This document shows, piece by piece, positions 1 to 10,840 of a DNA stretch of 51,910 nt. The DNA lies in the NCBI GenBank assembly GCA_036897485.1, contig JAYMTF010000118.1:1-51910 (forward strand), written 5' to 3'. How positions within the stretch are numbered: the first letter of the stretch is position 1; each line of letters opens with the position of its first letter. The notes below the pieces were generated by a model. The model was not told the origin of the DNA, did not search any database, and worked only from the letters and a program-made list of their open reading frames with translations. The translations under genes were made by a program, and so were the position numbers. The DNA comes from Pelargonium nanum (Eukaryota > Streptophyta > Magnoliopsida > Geraniales > Geraniaceae).

Positions 1-955
1 AATGCATATTTTGGATTCTGCATTTTCCTTTCACTTTCCCATGTGTCAAATGCTCTTATCAACATTTTCAGAAGAATCAATACTTCGGAAAAATAAACTT
101 TCTCGTTGCCGAACGATACCATAGTGTGTTGTGCACATAATGTTGTTGGGACTCATAGGATTTTGAGTTTTGTGGTGCACACAAAAACAGCTACACAATG
201 CCATTTATTTTGCTTGTGAGATATGAGTGGTGTTTGAACAAAAGCAAGTCACATCACATTAGGCCCATTGGTTGAATAGTTTGGAATGTGTAAAGATCTA
301 TTTTGGTCTCAAATCTATATGATACTTTAATAATGATCCAATTCCAAATTTATTTGGATTCAATAAAAATTCACAACCATTCACACCTAAAAGCATGTAC
401 TGTTCACTCAATGAAAAAATCTATACATCTTGGATTGCCTTATCCAAAAAAATGTTTTCCATGTTCTAATAAAGAAAATGTACTCAATTTAATTTTTTTT
501 ATTTTAATTTATGCTATTTTATTATTGAATGCTCGAATATGTATCGTCAAATTATGATAATTTGTTGACTTAACAACAATGTAACGCTTAAGACGGCTAA
601 ATTTATATATAATACTATTTTAGAACAAAATTGTATTGTTAAAATATCAAATCGAAACAAATGGCGTGGCGATTGTGTTCCTCAATTATACAATTTTGTT
701 TCATACATAAATTTAGTTATCTTAAGTGTGACGTTAGCAAAAGTTCTCTTGAATAATATTTTATATTATCATAATCTGACGACACTGCTGTGAATTTTAT
801 AAGTTCGAAACAAAATAATGTAACTCAAAATTAAATAATAAATAAATTTTTAACAAAATAAATAACTTAATAACTAAAATAAAATATTTTCAAGTTGTTT
901 ACAAATTTATCTCACCATAATTATTCTATTAAATTTTTTACTTTTAGTATGTATT
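1..955. other. AT-rich intergenic DNA, no gene seen
   Basis: No frame in this stretch looks like a conserved protein, and the short open frames are AT-rich and uninformative. I saw no tRNA, no terminal repeats and no promoter that could be tied to a gene. Confidence 0.6.
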
Positions 956-964
956 TAAACCCAC

Positions 965-1183
965 CCAAGGATAGTGGCGCAGGCCGCGCAGTTGGCAACA
1001 TAGACTGCGTGAGTGAGAAAAGCGCGTTCGATCCCCGCTCAACACACCCACGGGGAGAGGTGAAGGCTTTAACTATGAACAAACCTCAAATGAAGATTAG
1101 TCTGAGTGTGGTAAAACGGCTTAGAGGTGTCAACCGCAAGTGTGTGGCCCGCTCCGAAACCTCATGGTATAAACCGAGAAAAA
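965..1183 (+). mobile_element. tRNA-derived SINE with 9-bp target-site duplication
   Basis: A GC-richer island begins with a tRNA-like head. An A-box-like stretch (TAGTGGCGCAGG, from about 973) and a B-box-like stretch (GCGTTCGATCCCCGC, 1022-1036) are spaced as in a pol III internal promoter. The element ends in an A-rich tail near 1183. The sequence TAAACCCAC occurs directly before it (956-964) and directly after it (1184-1192), as expected for a target-site duplication. The 111-residue open frame running through it is not a gene. Confidence 0.75.
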
Positions 1184-1439
1184 TAAACCCACAACAAGAA
1201 ATAGACTCCATTATGAATTTGAAGGTTTAGAGCAAAAATCTGTGAACCACAGGTTTGGATATTCATGAATTGGACCCACACACAACTGCAACACCACATG
1301 ATGGCCCACCTAAATATTAAATATGAGCCCAAGAAAAAGCAACACTACATTAATATGCTATAATAGGCTACTTCTGCCCAATCTTCCAGCTGGGATGTTT
1401 GATTCAAATATGGAAAGTTCAAAAGGATTGACTTTCTAT

Positions 1440-1725
1440 ATAAAGTAAACTATAAATGACAATTCGAGTTTTAGGTCGGGATGTTTTTCCAGCACGAATG
1501 AGTCGGTTTGAAAAGGTATAGGCCGACCTTGAATTGAAGGGGTGTGGATATGCTCTATCGTCTATTTAGGTAGTTCATACAAAATGTATGAGTTAGTCCG
1601 ACCGAAAAATTAGTTAGGTTCATTTAATGGGGCTCTAACTCATACAAGTACGAGTCGTGTTTTCGGAGCTCCTAGATTTGGTTCCAAAATTTTGGTTTTA
1701 AAAGATAGAGCTGACAATTCGGATC
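1440..1725. repeat. Degenerate GACAATTCGG / GGTCGGG dispersed repeat
   Basis: The stretch has two same-orientation copies of a GACAATTCG-like end (near 1456 and 1712) around GGTCGGG-type sequence. The second copy reads TAGAGCTGACAATTCGG, the terminal motif of the hAT-like MITE family found elsewhere in the window. The opposite end could not be placed, so this is probably a broken or nested copy. Confidence 0.35.
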
Positions 1726-2091
1726 TCAAAACATAGTTGAATTGAATATTTCGTATTCAGATGAAAAATGTCTATTATGTTTCAACGAGAAAATTTATTA
1801 AGAAAATCTTATTTAACTCGAAATATAAAAAATACGGATTGGATTTCAATGTTTTAACAAAATATTTAAATAATGTGTCTGAAATTTGTGGACCACAAAA
1901 CACCTCTCACACACACAAAACTATCAATATTAATAAATTTGTTTATAAAAATATTATATTTTCCACATGATTAATGTAGCAAGTTAATGAATGCAGAAAA
2001 AAGAAGTTGAAAAATGAAAAAGAGCAAAAGCTTATGGTAGAGAGTATCTAGGCGAAAGATCTCGAGCCTCTCATTTCTACGCATTGACTAG

Positions 2092-3056
2092 AACCCTCTA
2101 CGCTTGCGACACCTGTCAACCGCCGAAATTACCAAAAAGCCCCCAGATATCCTATTGTACCAATACGTGTCACCAGTATTTTCATTACGCAAGTGCTAAT
2201 TCGTGCTCACACTTCATATTTGTATCGTGTTGAAAATTTTAGTGATCAGATAAACAAGTTGATTCGAAAAATTGGCTAAGTAACGGAACACGAATACATC
2301 CCGTTTAAGAGCAAGTTGACGTGAGTAGGCGCTATTAACACGTTTAATAAATAATGTTCAAAATTACACGATATGATCCGACACGTGAAAAGAAATAGAT
2401 TGATATTGACCCGATATGAGAAAAGTCACACGATTCATCGGGTACTATTTTATCGTTGTAGTTCAACTTTCGGTGACAACTTTTGCTTTATTATGTTGTT
2501 GTCATTTATATTTTTCTGAAGGAACGTTAATGTAAATTCAAAAAATGCATTTTTATAAACTATTTTCGACCTGATTTGCATTTCGAATGAACTTGTCGAC
2601 CTGCTTTCAATATATATACATTTTTAACTTAAACTAAAATACCGACCCAAACTCATTTGTCACCTCTAACGAACCTCATTTCAACTGATCAAATAATGGT
2701 TTTGCGATTTCTTATAGTGTCATCCCACCAAGAAAATCATAATTTTTGAAATGTACAGTTACTTTTCCATAAGAATTAGTCCATAAACCAAATAGTAAGC
2801 TCAATTTTCATATTTTCATGTCCAAAAAAAAAAGAGTTCATTTTTCATAATTTCAAATAGTTCAGGGAGTGATAAAGAAAATCAACCATAACCCTCACCA
2901 AATATTAAGTTCAATTTTCATAATTTCAAATAGTTCAGGGAGTGAAAAAGAAAAATAACCATAACCCTCTCCGCGCAAGACACCTGTCCACCAACGCAAT
3001 TACCAAAAAGCCCTCGAAACCCTAATGCACCAAAACTTGTGGCCAGAAAATTTTCC
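2092..3056. repeat. Pair of ~95-bp direct repeats plus a 73-bp tandem duplication
   Basis: The segment at about 2092-2186 (AACCCTCTACGC, ATTACCAAAAAGCCC, ending CAGTATTTTC) recurs in diverged form at about 2963-3056 (AACCCTCTCCGC, ATTACCAAAAAGCCC, ending GAAAATTTTC). Just before the second copy, a block containing TAATTTCAAATAGTTCAGGG is tandemly duplicated with a 73-bp period (starts at about 2837 and 2910), and a third partial copy lies near 2780. No coding frame explains the similarity. Confidence 0.6.
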
Positions 3057-4790
3057 GACAATAAAATAATAGGAGTGGTCCAGATTCATCCATATCTACC
3101 TTCGCGTGACTCTCTCGCTTTCGCAGCTGACACGTGTCCGTGTCGCGAAACGTTGGCGGCGAGTGGAGATGACGTGGCGAAAAGCGCATAGCAAGAGTCG
3201 AGTCAGCATCTGAGCTTTGAAGGCTAATATTGGTGGGTTGGTCCATTTTTTAATCAATCCATAACAATTGGCCTACCTTTTTTCTCTCTCATTATTGTTT
3301 TTTATAGGCTAATAGATATTTGAGAAAGCAATATCTCCACAATATTGGACCATAATTTTTTATAGAGTGACATATAATAATTAAAATATTACATAATTAT
3401 TATATATAAAAAATAAGTCATTAAAATGGAGTGGTAGTGGTTGTAATTAATAGTTTAGGACAAAGATTATATTTAAAATTATGCAATTAAATTTTATATA
3501 TAAATACGAATAGTGCAAGTTATAAGTTATTTGACTTATGTTAAGTTTCAATGAAGTTATGATATTGAGATAAAAATTATAAAAAAAACACGAAATGCAG
3601 ATACAATATTTACCTTTTAAAAACATATACGAGTATTACTTTTGTACAAATAAGTTTTCAACACTAATACCGTCAAACAATTCATTAGTACATGCTTATA
3701 TGACTTTTAAATGTCATAAAAAATAACGTATCACTTATGTTAACGTGGATTTGCACTGATTCTATATGTTGATCGACGAATATATGTGGTGCTACATGAA
3801 ATCAAGTCGGCCAATTTAGACATAATTAAATAACTATTTTGGTGTTTAGACTTTAAAAATAATTATTTTAAAATTAAGTCATTTGTGTTTCTTTTATTAA
3901 TTTGTAGATATTTCTGCTTTTTTTCCTAGTCACAAGATATAAAAAATTCACTAATTAATTAAGGTATTGAATTTCAACATCTACCATTCTGTAAATGGCC
4001 CTACAAGATCATGGCATCTCCAACTTTGCTCGAGTATACAATATATGTACACTCGCTGCCCTCAATTCTAGAAACACCTTTTAGGTGATAAAAGGAATAT
4101 ATATATATATATATGCATGTACATGCCGTGTTTGTATCGGACTAAAAGTTAATTTTGTGTTGCACGATTGAACATGCTCACAACATGTTTCTAAATATAT
4201 GACACGAATACGTCACGTTTGACATAATAAGTAAACGAGTCGTAATGACACGAACACGATTTAACACGTCTTGCACACTATAACCAACACACTTAATATT
4301 TTTATTACGATATTTTTACAATTATATTCATAAATGCACATGTTGTGTGTCACAACAAGACCATTTGCTTATCGAAAAACAAAAAGACCAATTACAATGT
4401 GTGAGTCTAAACACGCTATGTTCTTGTTGTGTATTGTGTTACGAAACTCATTCTCATTTCCCAAATATTGAGCTTTAAGTTAGGATAAAAACTATGAAAA
4501 TGCCTAACTCAAAACTTAACTACGTTAATTCTGTTTCGTATTCGTGTCGTGTGTTACGATACGAATAATAACTTATTGCATATCCAAGTCTTCAAAAACC
4601 TCAACCTCAAATAATTATTTTATTGAGATATAAATGAAATTCTAAAAAAAGAATTATATTATTGAGGGAAAAAAGGAGGATAATGGAAAATATTAATTTA
4701 GAGAAAAAAGACAAAGCCAAAAGCCAACTAAGAGAAACAAACTAGTGATCCAGAGAGCGAGTAGAGAGTGAGAGTAAAGGAGCGCGAGTA
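3057..4790. other. Intergenic DNA with degenerate ACACG-type repeat
   Basis: No gene is seen. A G-box (ACACGTGTC) lies at about 3130 without an attached gene. An (AT)n run lies at 4097-4115. From about 4120 to 4570 there are scattered ACACGAACACG and AACATG words of a type common in plant dispersed repeats; similar text occurs at 2200-2440, 8690-9010 and 45795-45905. Confidence 0.4.
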
Positions 4791-4814
4791 GAGCTCACTC
4801 CAATTTATCCATTA

Positions 4815-4890
4815 AAAATATCTCAAATTTTATCTGCCACCCGAAATAAACAAAAAGCGAAGACACAGGACAAGAGAGCGACACGTGTCA
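4815..4890 (+). promoter_or_regulatory. RVE1 promoter: evening element and G-box
   Basis: A perfect evening element, AAAATATCT, lies at 4815-4823, and a perfect G-box core, CACGTG within ACACGTGTC, lies at 4882-4887. Both are roughly 0.9 kb upstream of the RVE1 start codon and probably close to the transcription start, because a CT-rich leader follows from about 5000. Evening elements are bound by CCA1/LHY/RVE-class MYBs and G-boxes by PIF and HY5 types. Regulation of this gene through them is inference from position. Confidence 0.55.
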
Positions 4891-5572
4891 TCGGCTTCTT
4901 TCGACGTGAACCACAAGATTCCATCGAATTCTCGATCTTTCTATTTCGAATTAAAAAAAATTAAAAAAAAATATGAATATCTGACGTGTCACCCTCAGCT
5001 CTCCTTTTTACCCAATTCTTGAGCAGTCTCTATTCAAACAAACACTACAACTACAAAGCAATCCTCTGTTTCTCTCTCAGATTGCTCTGTTTCTCTCAAA
5101 AGCTTCCTCTGTTTCTCCAAAGATTTTTCTCTCAGTTGCGAGAGATTTTGAGTTCAATCGGAGCTTCGGTTCTTGTTTTCCGGCGATTGGAGGTTCATTT
5201 CTGGTTGATTCCTCTGTCTCTGAGTTCAGATCTCAGTCGATTTCTGTTTTTTTTCTCTGTTTCTGTGGTTGCTTTGTGTTTAAATCTGAGTCAAATTCTG
5301 TTGGCCAAACGGCTGATTCTATTTTTCACTGTTTCTGTGGAGGTCGGAGAGTATTTTTGCTCTTGATTTCTGAATCTAGAGCTTTTCATTACTGAGATTT
5401 ACTGTAATAGATTCGATTACAGAGCAAGTGAGGTCGATTCAGAGTCATTTGTTCTGCGTGACCGTACAGCTATTGCCAGATCGGTTGATTTTAGGGCTTG
5501 AAAGTCCGATTAAGCGAATATTCTTACCATTTTTGTGTACAAAATTCGTTGATTTTGAGGGGAGTGCGATTT

Positions 5573-5695
5573 ATGAGAACAGTGACACGGATTGGGGAAG
5601 ATACAGAGAAGAGAAACCATGGGCTTGTGACCGTACATGCAATAGGAGTAACGGTTAAAAGTTTTGTTCAGAAGCGTCGACGAGGAAGAGTGTGA
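5573..5695 (+). other. Upstream ORF (40 codons) in the RVE1 leader
   Basis: An ATG at 5573 opens a 40-residue frame ending in TGA at 5693-5695, 31 bases before the main ATG at 5727. Two much shorter ATG frames (near 5619 and 5637) also lie in the leader. The peptide is basic at its end (QKRRRGRV). Whether it is translated, or lowers main-frame translation, cannot be judged without ribosome profiling or homologous leaders. Confidence 0.4.
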
Positions 5696-5726
5696 GAGAG
5701 AAGGGAGATCTTGCGTGTTGGGAGTG

Positions 5727-8262
5727 ATGGTTCCTACAAATATGGCTGTTCAGGTTTGTGTATTCTATTTTTGGTTATTTCAAGTTTTAGATATTTTACG
5801 ACTTTCCTGTTTTGTGCACATAATAGTTTCTGGATAAAATTAGGTTCTTTTCTGGTCAATTGATGGAGATTTTGTATAATTTAAGCTGTTTGGTAACTGT
5901 TATTTCATTAATTTGTTGTCCGAGCTATAAAAACCGTTTAGTTAATTATCTGCAAAATTCGGGCAAAATTGATTTTTTTTTTGTTTAAGATACACTAGTT
6001 TTGGGTTCAGAGTTAATCCAGATTCTGAATTGGATAATTAGATTTTTTATCCCTTCATGAGAATTTAATGCTATTTTTGTAAAAAATTTTCTGTTCGGTA
6101 GCTGTTTTTTCATTAATTTGTATACTTTCAACCCCTACAATAAATATAGCTGTGAGTTTAATATCTTGTTGGGTCTTGAAAATTAAGATGCTTGAGCTTA
6201 TGGGTTAATTTAGATTCATAAGTGCATGAAAATGAGTATTAACACACAATTAAGCTTCTTTCAATGAATTTTGTGTTCGAAATCGATCCTAATCATACAC
6301 AATATGTATAATATACTTCAGTATTGAACAATGGCAATGTGTTGTTAGCATGATCAGAATGTTGAGTTGCTGATCTTATTAAAATTGAGTGCTATATGAT
6401 CTTGGCACTGTTGTTTGCTTAGCTTTTGCTTAAAGAATTGGACCATTTTGTGGCAGTTTTGGAGAAGGAGTGCTCTTTACCATATCTTCTGTTTTCCCTT
6501 TTGGCTATAGGATCAAAGCGGAGGAACTGATTCAAGCACTATAGTTTCGGCTGGCAATGGAACTTCTTCGGGTGGTGTACAGCTGAACGAGCAATTGTCT
6601 TGCGTGAATGATTTTGCTCCCAAGGTTTGATTGGAATTTCATTTGTTTTACCAATGTTTGATTGGAAAATTTGACTTGGCTTTACACTCATTCTCGTTTT
6701 CCGGTTTCAATAGGTCCGGAAACCATACACAATCACGAAACAAAGAGAGAGGTGGACCGAGGAGGAGCATAAGAAGTTCCTCGAAGCTCTGAAGCTGTAT
6801 GGTCGGGCTTGGCGACGGATAGAAGGTGCTTTTGGATGAAAATTTATGTTTCTTAACCACATTTCTTTGGTGCTCCTTTATTGAGATCAATCTGCGTTTT
6901 CTCGCAGAACATGTGGGCACCAAGACTGCAGTTCAGATCCGAAGTCATGCTCAGAAGTTTTTCTCTAAGGTTCGTTGACTACAAGATGTGTTCTCTACGT
7001 GTTTGGGGCTTCCGATTTTTACTCTGCTAACTATTGCTTGTTTTATTCAGGTTGTTCGTGAAACAGGTGGTGACAACACTAAATCGGTGGAACCTATAGA
7101 GATTCCACCTCCACGACCTAAACGAAAACCCTCGCACCCTTACCCGCGGAAACTAGCACATTCTCCTAGCAAGGAAGCTTCGGTTTTGGAGCAACCGATC
7201 AGGTCTGCATCCCCGAATTCCTCAGTTTCGGATCAGGAAAACCAATCTCCCACGTCGGTACTATCTCCTGTTGGTTCAGATGCACAGGGCTCGTCAGATT
7301 CAAATACTCGAAACGACAGCCAATCACCAGTTTCCCCTGAAGAAAACGGATCTTGTTCGCCAGTACCATCAACTGCCGGTTTAGCACCTGATGAGAATGT
7401 TCCTGTGGTAAGATTAAACTGCTCAGCTGCTTCTGGAAACCCTCTACACAATTTGGTAATTGATTTTAACTTAGCTTTGTTTTCTGATGTCTAGAAACTC
7501 GAAGTGGCTGCCAAAGATTGCGTCTTTGAGAAACAATGTGCTGTAGCTGATGAAGCATCCACGTCTACACGGAGTCTCAAGCTCTTCGGGAGAACTGTAT
7601 TGATAACAGACTCGCATAGGCCTTCTTCCCCAACAATGGGGTCATGTAAAGAGGAGCAACATACGCAAACGTCAGCTGCAAACGCCATGGCTGCCGGGAA
7701 AGTTGATTATTCTTGGACCCATTTGCCCCAAGCGCCTCCCGGAGCACTATGTTTCATGCAGTTCCCGAGCGAGAACTCAAATCCGTCGGAAACAGCATCT
7801 CCTTCCACTCTTCCATGGTTGAGCTTTTACGGAGGAATGCCATTTCCCTTTGTGCCGTTTCACAGCACAGAGACAGACTCGACAAGAGGATCTCAGAATC
7901 AGAATCCAAACACTAGTGAAGATAACGACAAGGAGATTCAGAGGGAAGAAGGATCGTCCACTGGTTCAAACACGGGATCAGCGAATGATATGGAAGATGA
8001 GAGTCGGCGGGTGTCTCCAGATAAGGAGTTTGGATCCAACGAGAGATCAGCATTCTCAAAACCAAAACCAAACTTGAACTCTGAGAGCTCAGACGAGGAA
8101 AAGGACTTGGTTTCAGCCTCCCAGTTCGCATTCAGTGAGAGATCAGCCTTCTCGAGACTTAAACCAAGCAATGAGAAGTCTTCGAAGGGTTTTGTACCGT
8201 ACAAGAGATGTTTAGCAGATAGCGAGGACAGGGAAGGGCAAAGAGTCCGGCTTTGCTTGTAG
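5727..8262 (+). CDS. RVE1: REVEILLE1-like single-MYB (SHAQKFF) transcription factor
   Basis: Nuclear DNA-binding protein of the LHY/CCA1/RVE family, acting in clock-output and auxin-linked growth control in Arabidopsis. Exons: 5727-5753, 6511-6624, 6714-6825, 6908-6969, 7051-7407 (or 7455), 7495-8262, giving 479 (or 495) residues. Residues 48-60 read [17 protein letters not shown] repeat ([24 protein letters not shown]) follows and ends in SHAQKFF at 97-103. Then come the family proline-rich [16 protein letters not shown] block, the [11 protein letters not shown] motif, [11 protein letters not shown], two SERSAFS-type motifs and a terminal GFVPYKRC. This motif order fits RVE1 (or close paralogues RVE2/RVE7) better than LHY. 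The start follows a CT-rich leader with uORFs. Two in-frame donors 48 bases apart make the exon 5 end uncertain. The 3' UTR probably runs to about 8640. Family certain; paralogue less so. Confidence 0.88.
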
Positions 8263-8689
8263 CATACACGACCAGCCCTTGTTGATGTTCTCGTGGCACA
8301 GTTCGTTTCTTTAACTGAGATATCGAATTTAACAAGCTGAGGGACTGAATTTGCGATTTCGGGAGCTGAATGTGGCTCCAAGCTGTGGCCATTTCTGCAG
8401 TTTTGCGAGTTCTTGGTCTTGCCTTGTTTATCACCTTGATCGACCTCCTCCAGATTTTCCAAATCCTGCGTCATCTGCTGTTACGTTACTTGTTTTGGCC
8501 TCTGGAATTAGGTTTTTTTTGTTCTAATTCTTTTGCTTCTTTGAACTGTGAAGTAGTAGTACATGTAGGCTATGATTTTGCCTTTAGCCTCTTTCTTGTA
8601 TGATGTTATTCAATGAAATACAACATCCTCTTGAAGGAGTATTAATTTATGTCGTTGATTAGGCAATTTGGACTCGCTCTGCATTTTAC

Positions 8690-9400
8690 ATGTCCGGGTT
8701 GTATAAGTTTACGTGTGCCCGACTAATTTATTGCTGTTTAGGTAGCACAACACGAATTTGTTGACTCAATCGTTTAATTAGAAGGATCTTCCAACCCGTT
8801 TATTGACTTACCAATTTAAGAAAATATGCAACTTTTCAAACCTCCAGTGTAAAAAACAACTCATAAATTAAATGAGTAAGATATTTGTATGACTCGAGTC
8901 ATATTGTGTCAACCTACTAACAAATTAGTTGTTCATGTCGTCTGATAATTAGATCGGGATCTAATTAACCTATTCAATAAAATAGTCTCACACTAAACTG
9001 TGAACACGATTTGCCACCCTAAATTCTCTTCACACCGAAATATATAACAAGCACGAACTACAACTATGCTAGGTTTATATCTACCTATAGCAAGACAACC
9101 AACAGTTTTTGATTTAGTTTCAGTGTTTCACTGAGTTCCATTCACAAACAGGGATGGTCACAGGAAAAACCTGCAACTTGCAAATACTCAGCTCTGAACG
9201 GGACAGAAATTCCCACTTAAGCTGTAATGGAAACGAGGAGATTTTATGCGGGGATAGAGACGGATTGGCACTCCCCGCCTAACCCGCAACCTACAAATAC
9301 TCCTCCAAATGGGGAGAGATTGTACATGAGGAGATGGAGACGGGATTGGCACTCCCAACCCGTGACCATTCCTGTGGACAATATAAAGGCTCAATTGATT
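8690..9400. repeat. Degenerate dispersed repeats downstream of RVE1
   Basis: From 8690 to 9010 the text has ACACGAATTTG, CCCGACTAATTT and similar words shared with 4100-4570. From about 9140 to 9400 a G/C-richer stretch has two tandem units of about 110 bp, each with CCTGCAACTTGCAAATACTC-like and GAGACGGATTGGCACTCCC-like parts. This resembles plant GGGGATGGGG-type repeats. No coding content is supported. Confidence 0.45.
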
Positions 9401-9980
9401 TAGTACAGAGTCATTGAGGCGTGAAATAGAGAATCTCGCAGCTTCGTAATAAGACAGTACACATAAAAATCTAAAACCAGAGAGTAGAGCTTGAATCTCA
9501 GAAGCAAAGCAATACACATTACAATTACTTGGTAAAGTACAAACACAAGTAATCACGAACAATAATATGCAGAAACACACAAGTGCAACAAGAGACACGC
9601 ATTGAAAAATACGATGAGATATTGAAAATTTTAATCCAATAAACCAGAATGGGACGCAATCCACGCCGTCTAATGACTAATCACAATTCACAGAATTACT
9701 AATGTGCATCTGTCGAGGAAAATAATCATACAAGAGACAGAAGAGATATTAAGACAACAAAGAGTAGAAGTCTATTATATCTCAGTTCAGTGATTTGGCA
9801 AAGACCACTAATTTTCATTCACGACATCAACATGGATTGTATATAAAACTCCGCTGGTTCAAGAATAAAACCTTATAAAGAGCAGAATCTAACAAGAAAG
9901 TCCTCCACAATCTACCAAATTAGTAACGATGGTGTCATAAACCATTACTTCTTAACAAATGTTCTCAAACAAAAAAAACG
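9401..9980. other. Intergenic, no gene seen
   Basis: A minus-strand open frame of 158 codons crosses part of this stretch, but its translation shows no recognisable domain, is low in charged residues and overlaps the repeat at 9140-9400. I treat it as chance. Confidence 0.5.
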
Positions 9981-9984
9981 GCAA

Positions 9985-10840
9985 ATCTACATCCCAGTAG
10001 CTAGTATAAAACTGATAAACATGGGTCTCTAATATTTACACGCAATGTGAGAATTAATCAATTCTCTTACAATAAATACACGTGCCGTGTGTATCTTTTA
10101 TCATGCATATAAAAGAAACAATGAAAAAATATCAATAAGCGATTATTGTGACAGTAATTTACTCCTACGTTAATCTCAAGCTGGGGAAAATAAAACTCGG
10201 CAAAAATAAAAAATGTGAATATGAGGGAAGAATCCAACCTCTAGGAAGAACCAAAAGCCGTGTATATTGATTGTCAAATTCTTTGCCTTACTCAATGAAC
10301 AGGATGCGGGATTGCACAAACCCAAGATAGAATTCAAATTATAACCCCTTTATAGCTTCTGATGGGGTTCGATAAGCATTGCTTCTTAAAATGTGCTAGG
10401 AGATAAGAAAATCTAATTCTAATAACGGCGAATGAGCATCCCATAAGCTAGTATATCACTGAAAAGATATGGGTCTCTGCTATTCATACACAATGTTGAA
10501 TCATTTCACATCAAAATACAATGTGAGAATTAACCAATTCTCTGACAGTAAATACAAGTGCCGTGTGTATTTATGATCATGCATATAAAACTATAAAAGG
10601 AACAAAGGCAAAAAAAAAATCAATATGTGATTGCTGCCCAACAATTTACTCCTACGTTAATCTCAAGCCAGGGGAAAAAACCCAGCAAAAATCAAAGATG
10701 TGAATATGAGGGAAGAATCAAGAACCCGACCTCTACGAAGAACCTTTAGCCTTGTACTTTTGCGGATTGCACTCTCCCGAGATAGTACTCGAATCAACCC
10801 CTTTATAGCTTCTGGTGGGATTCGATAAGCAATGCATTTA
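9985..10840. repeat. Tandem segmental duplication covering the AXY9 3' end
   Basis: The segment at about 9990-10390 is repeated at about 10437-10840 (offset 446-453 bp). Shared words include AGCTAGTATA, CAATGTGAGAATTAA, GTGCCGTGTGTAT, TTTACTCCTACGTTAATCTC and TGTGAATATGAGGGAAGAAT. Both copies end in CCCCTTTATAGCTTCTG. In the right copy this is the stop region of the AXY9-like gene. In the left copy it is a fossil encoding a near-identical last few residues (LIEPHQKL then stop, minus strand) with no gene attached. Confidence 0.8.

Noticed and set aside
895..1230. 111-codon open frame
   Set aside because: It runs through the tRNA-derived SINE and ends just beyond its right TSD.
4986..5366. 126-codon open frame before RVE1
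   Set aside because: It is Ser/Phe/Leu-rich translation of a CT-rich leader, with no conserved protein features; best read as 5' UTR.
7938..8474. Minus-strand 178-codon frame opposite the RVE1 last exon
   Set aside because: It is an antisense shadow of the serine-rich RVE1 tail.
9188..9664. Minus-strand 158-codon frame
   Set aside because: It overlaps degenerate repeats and has no recognisable motif.
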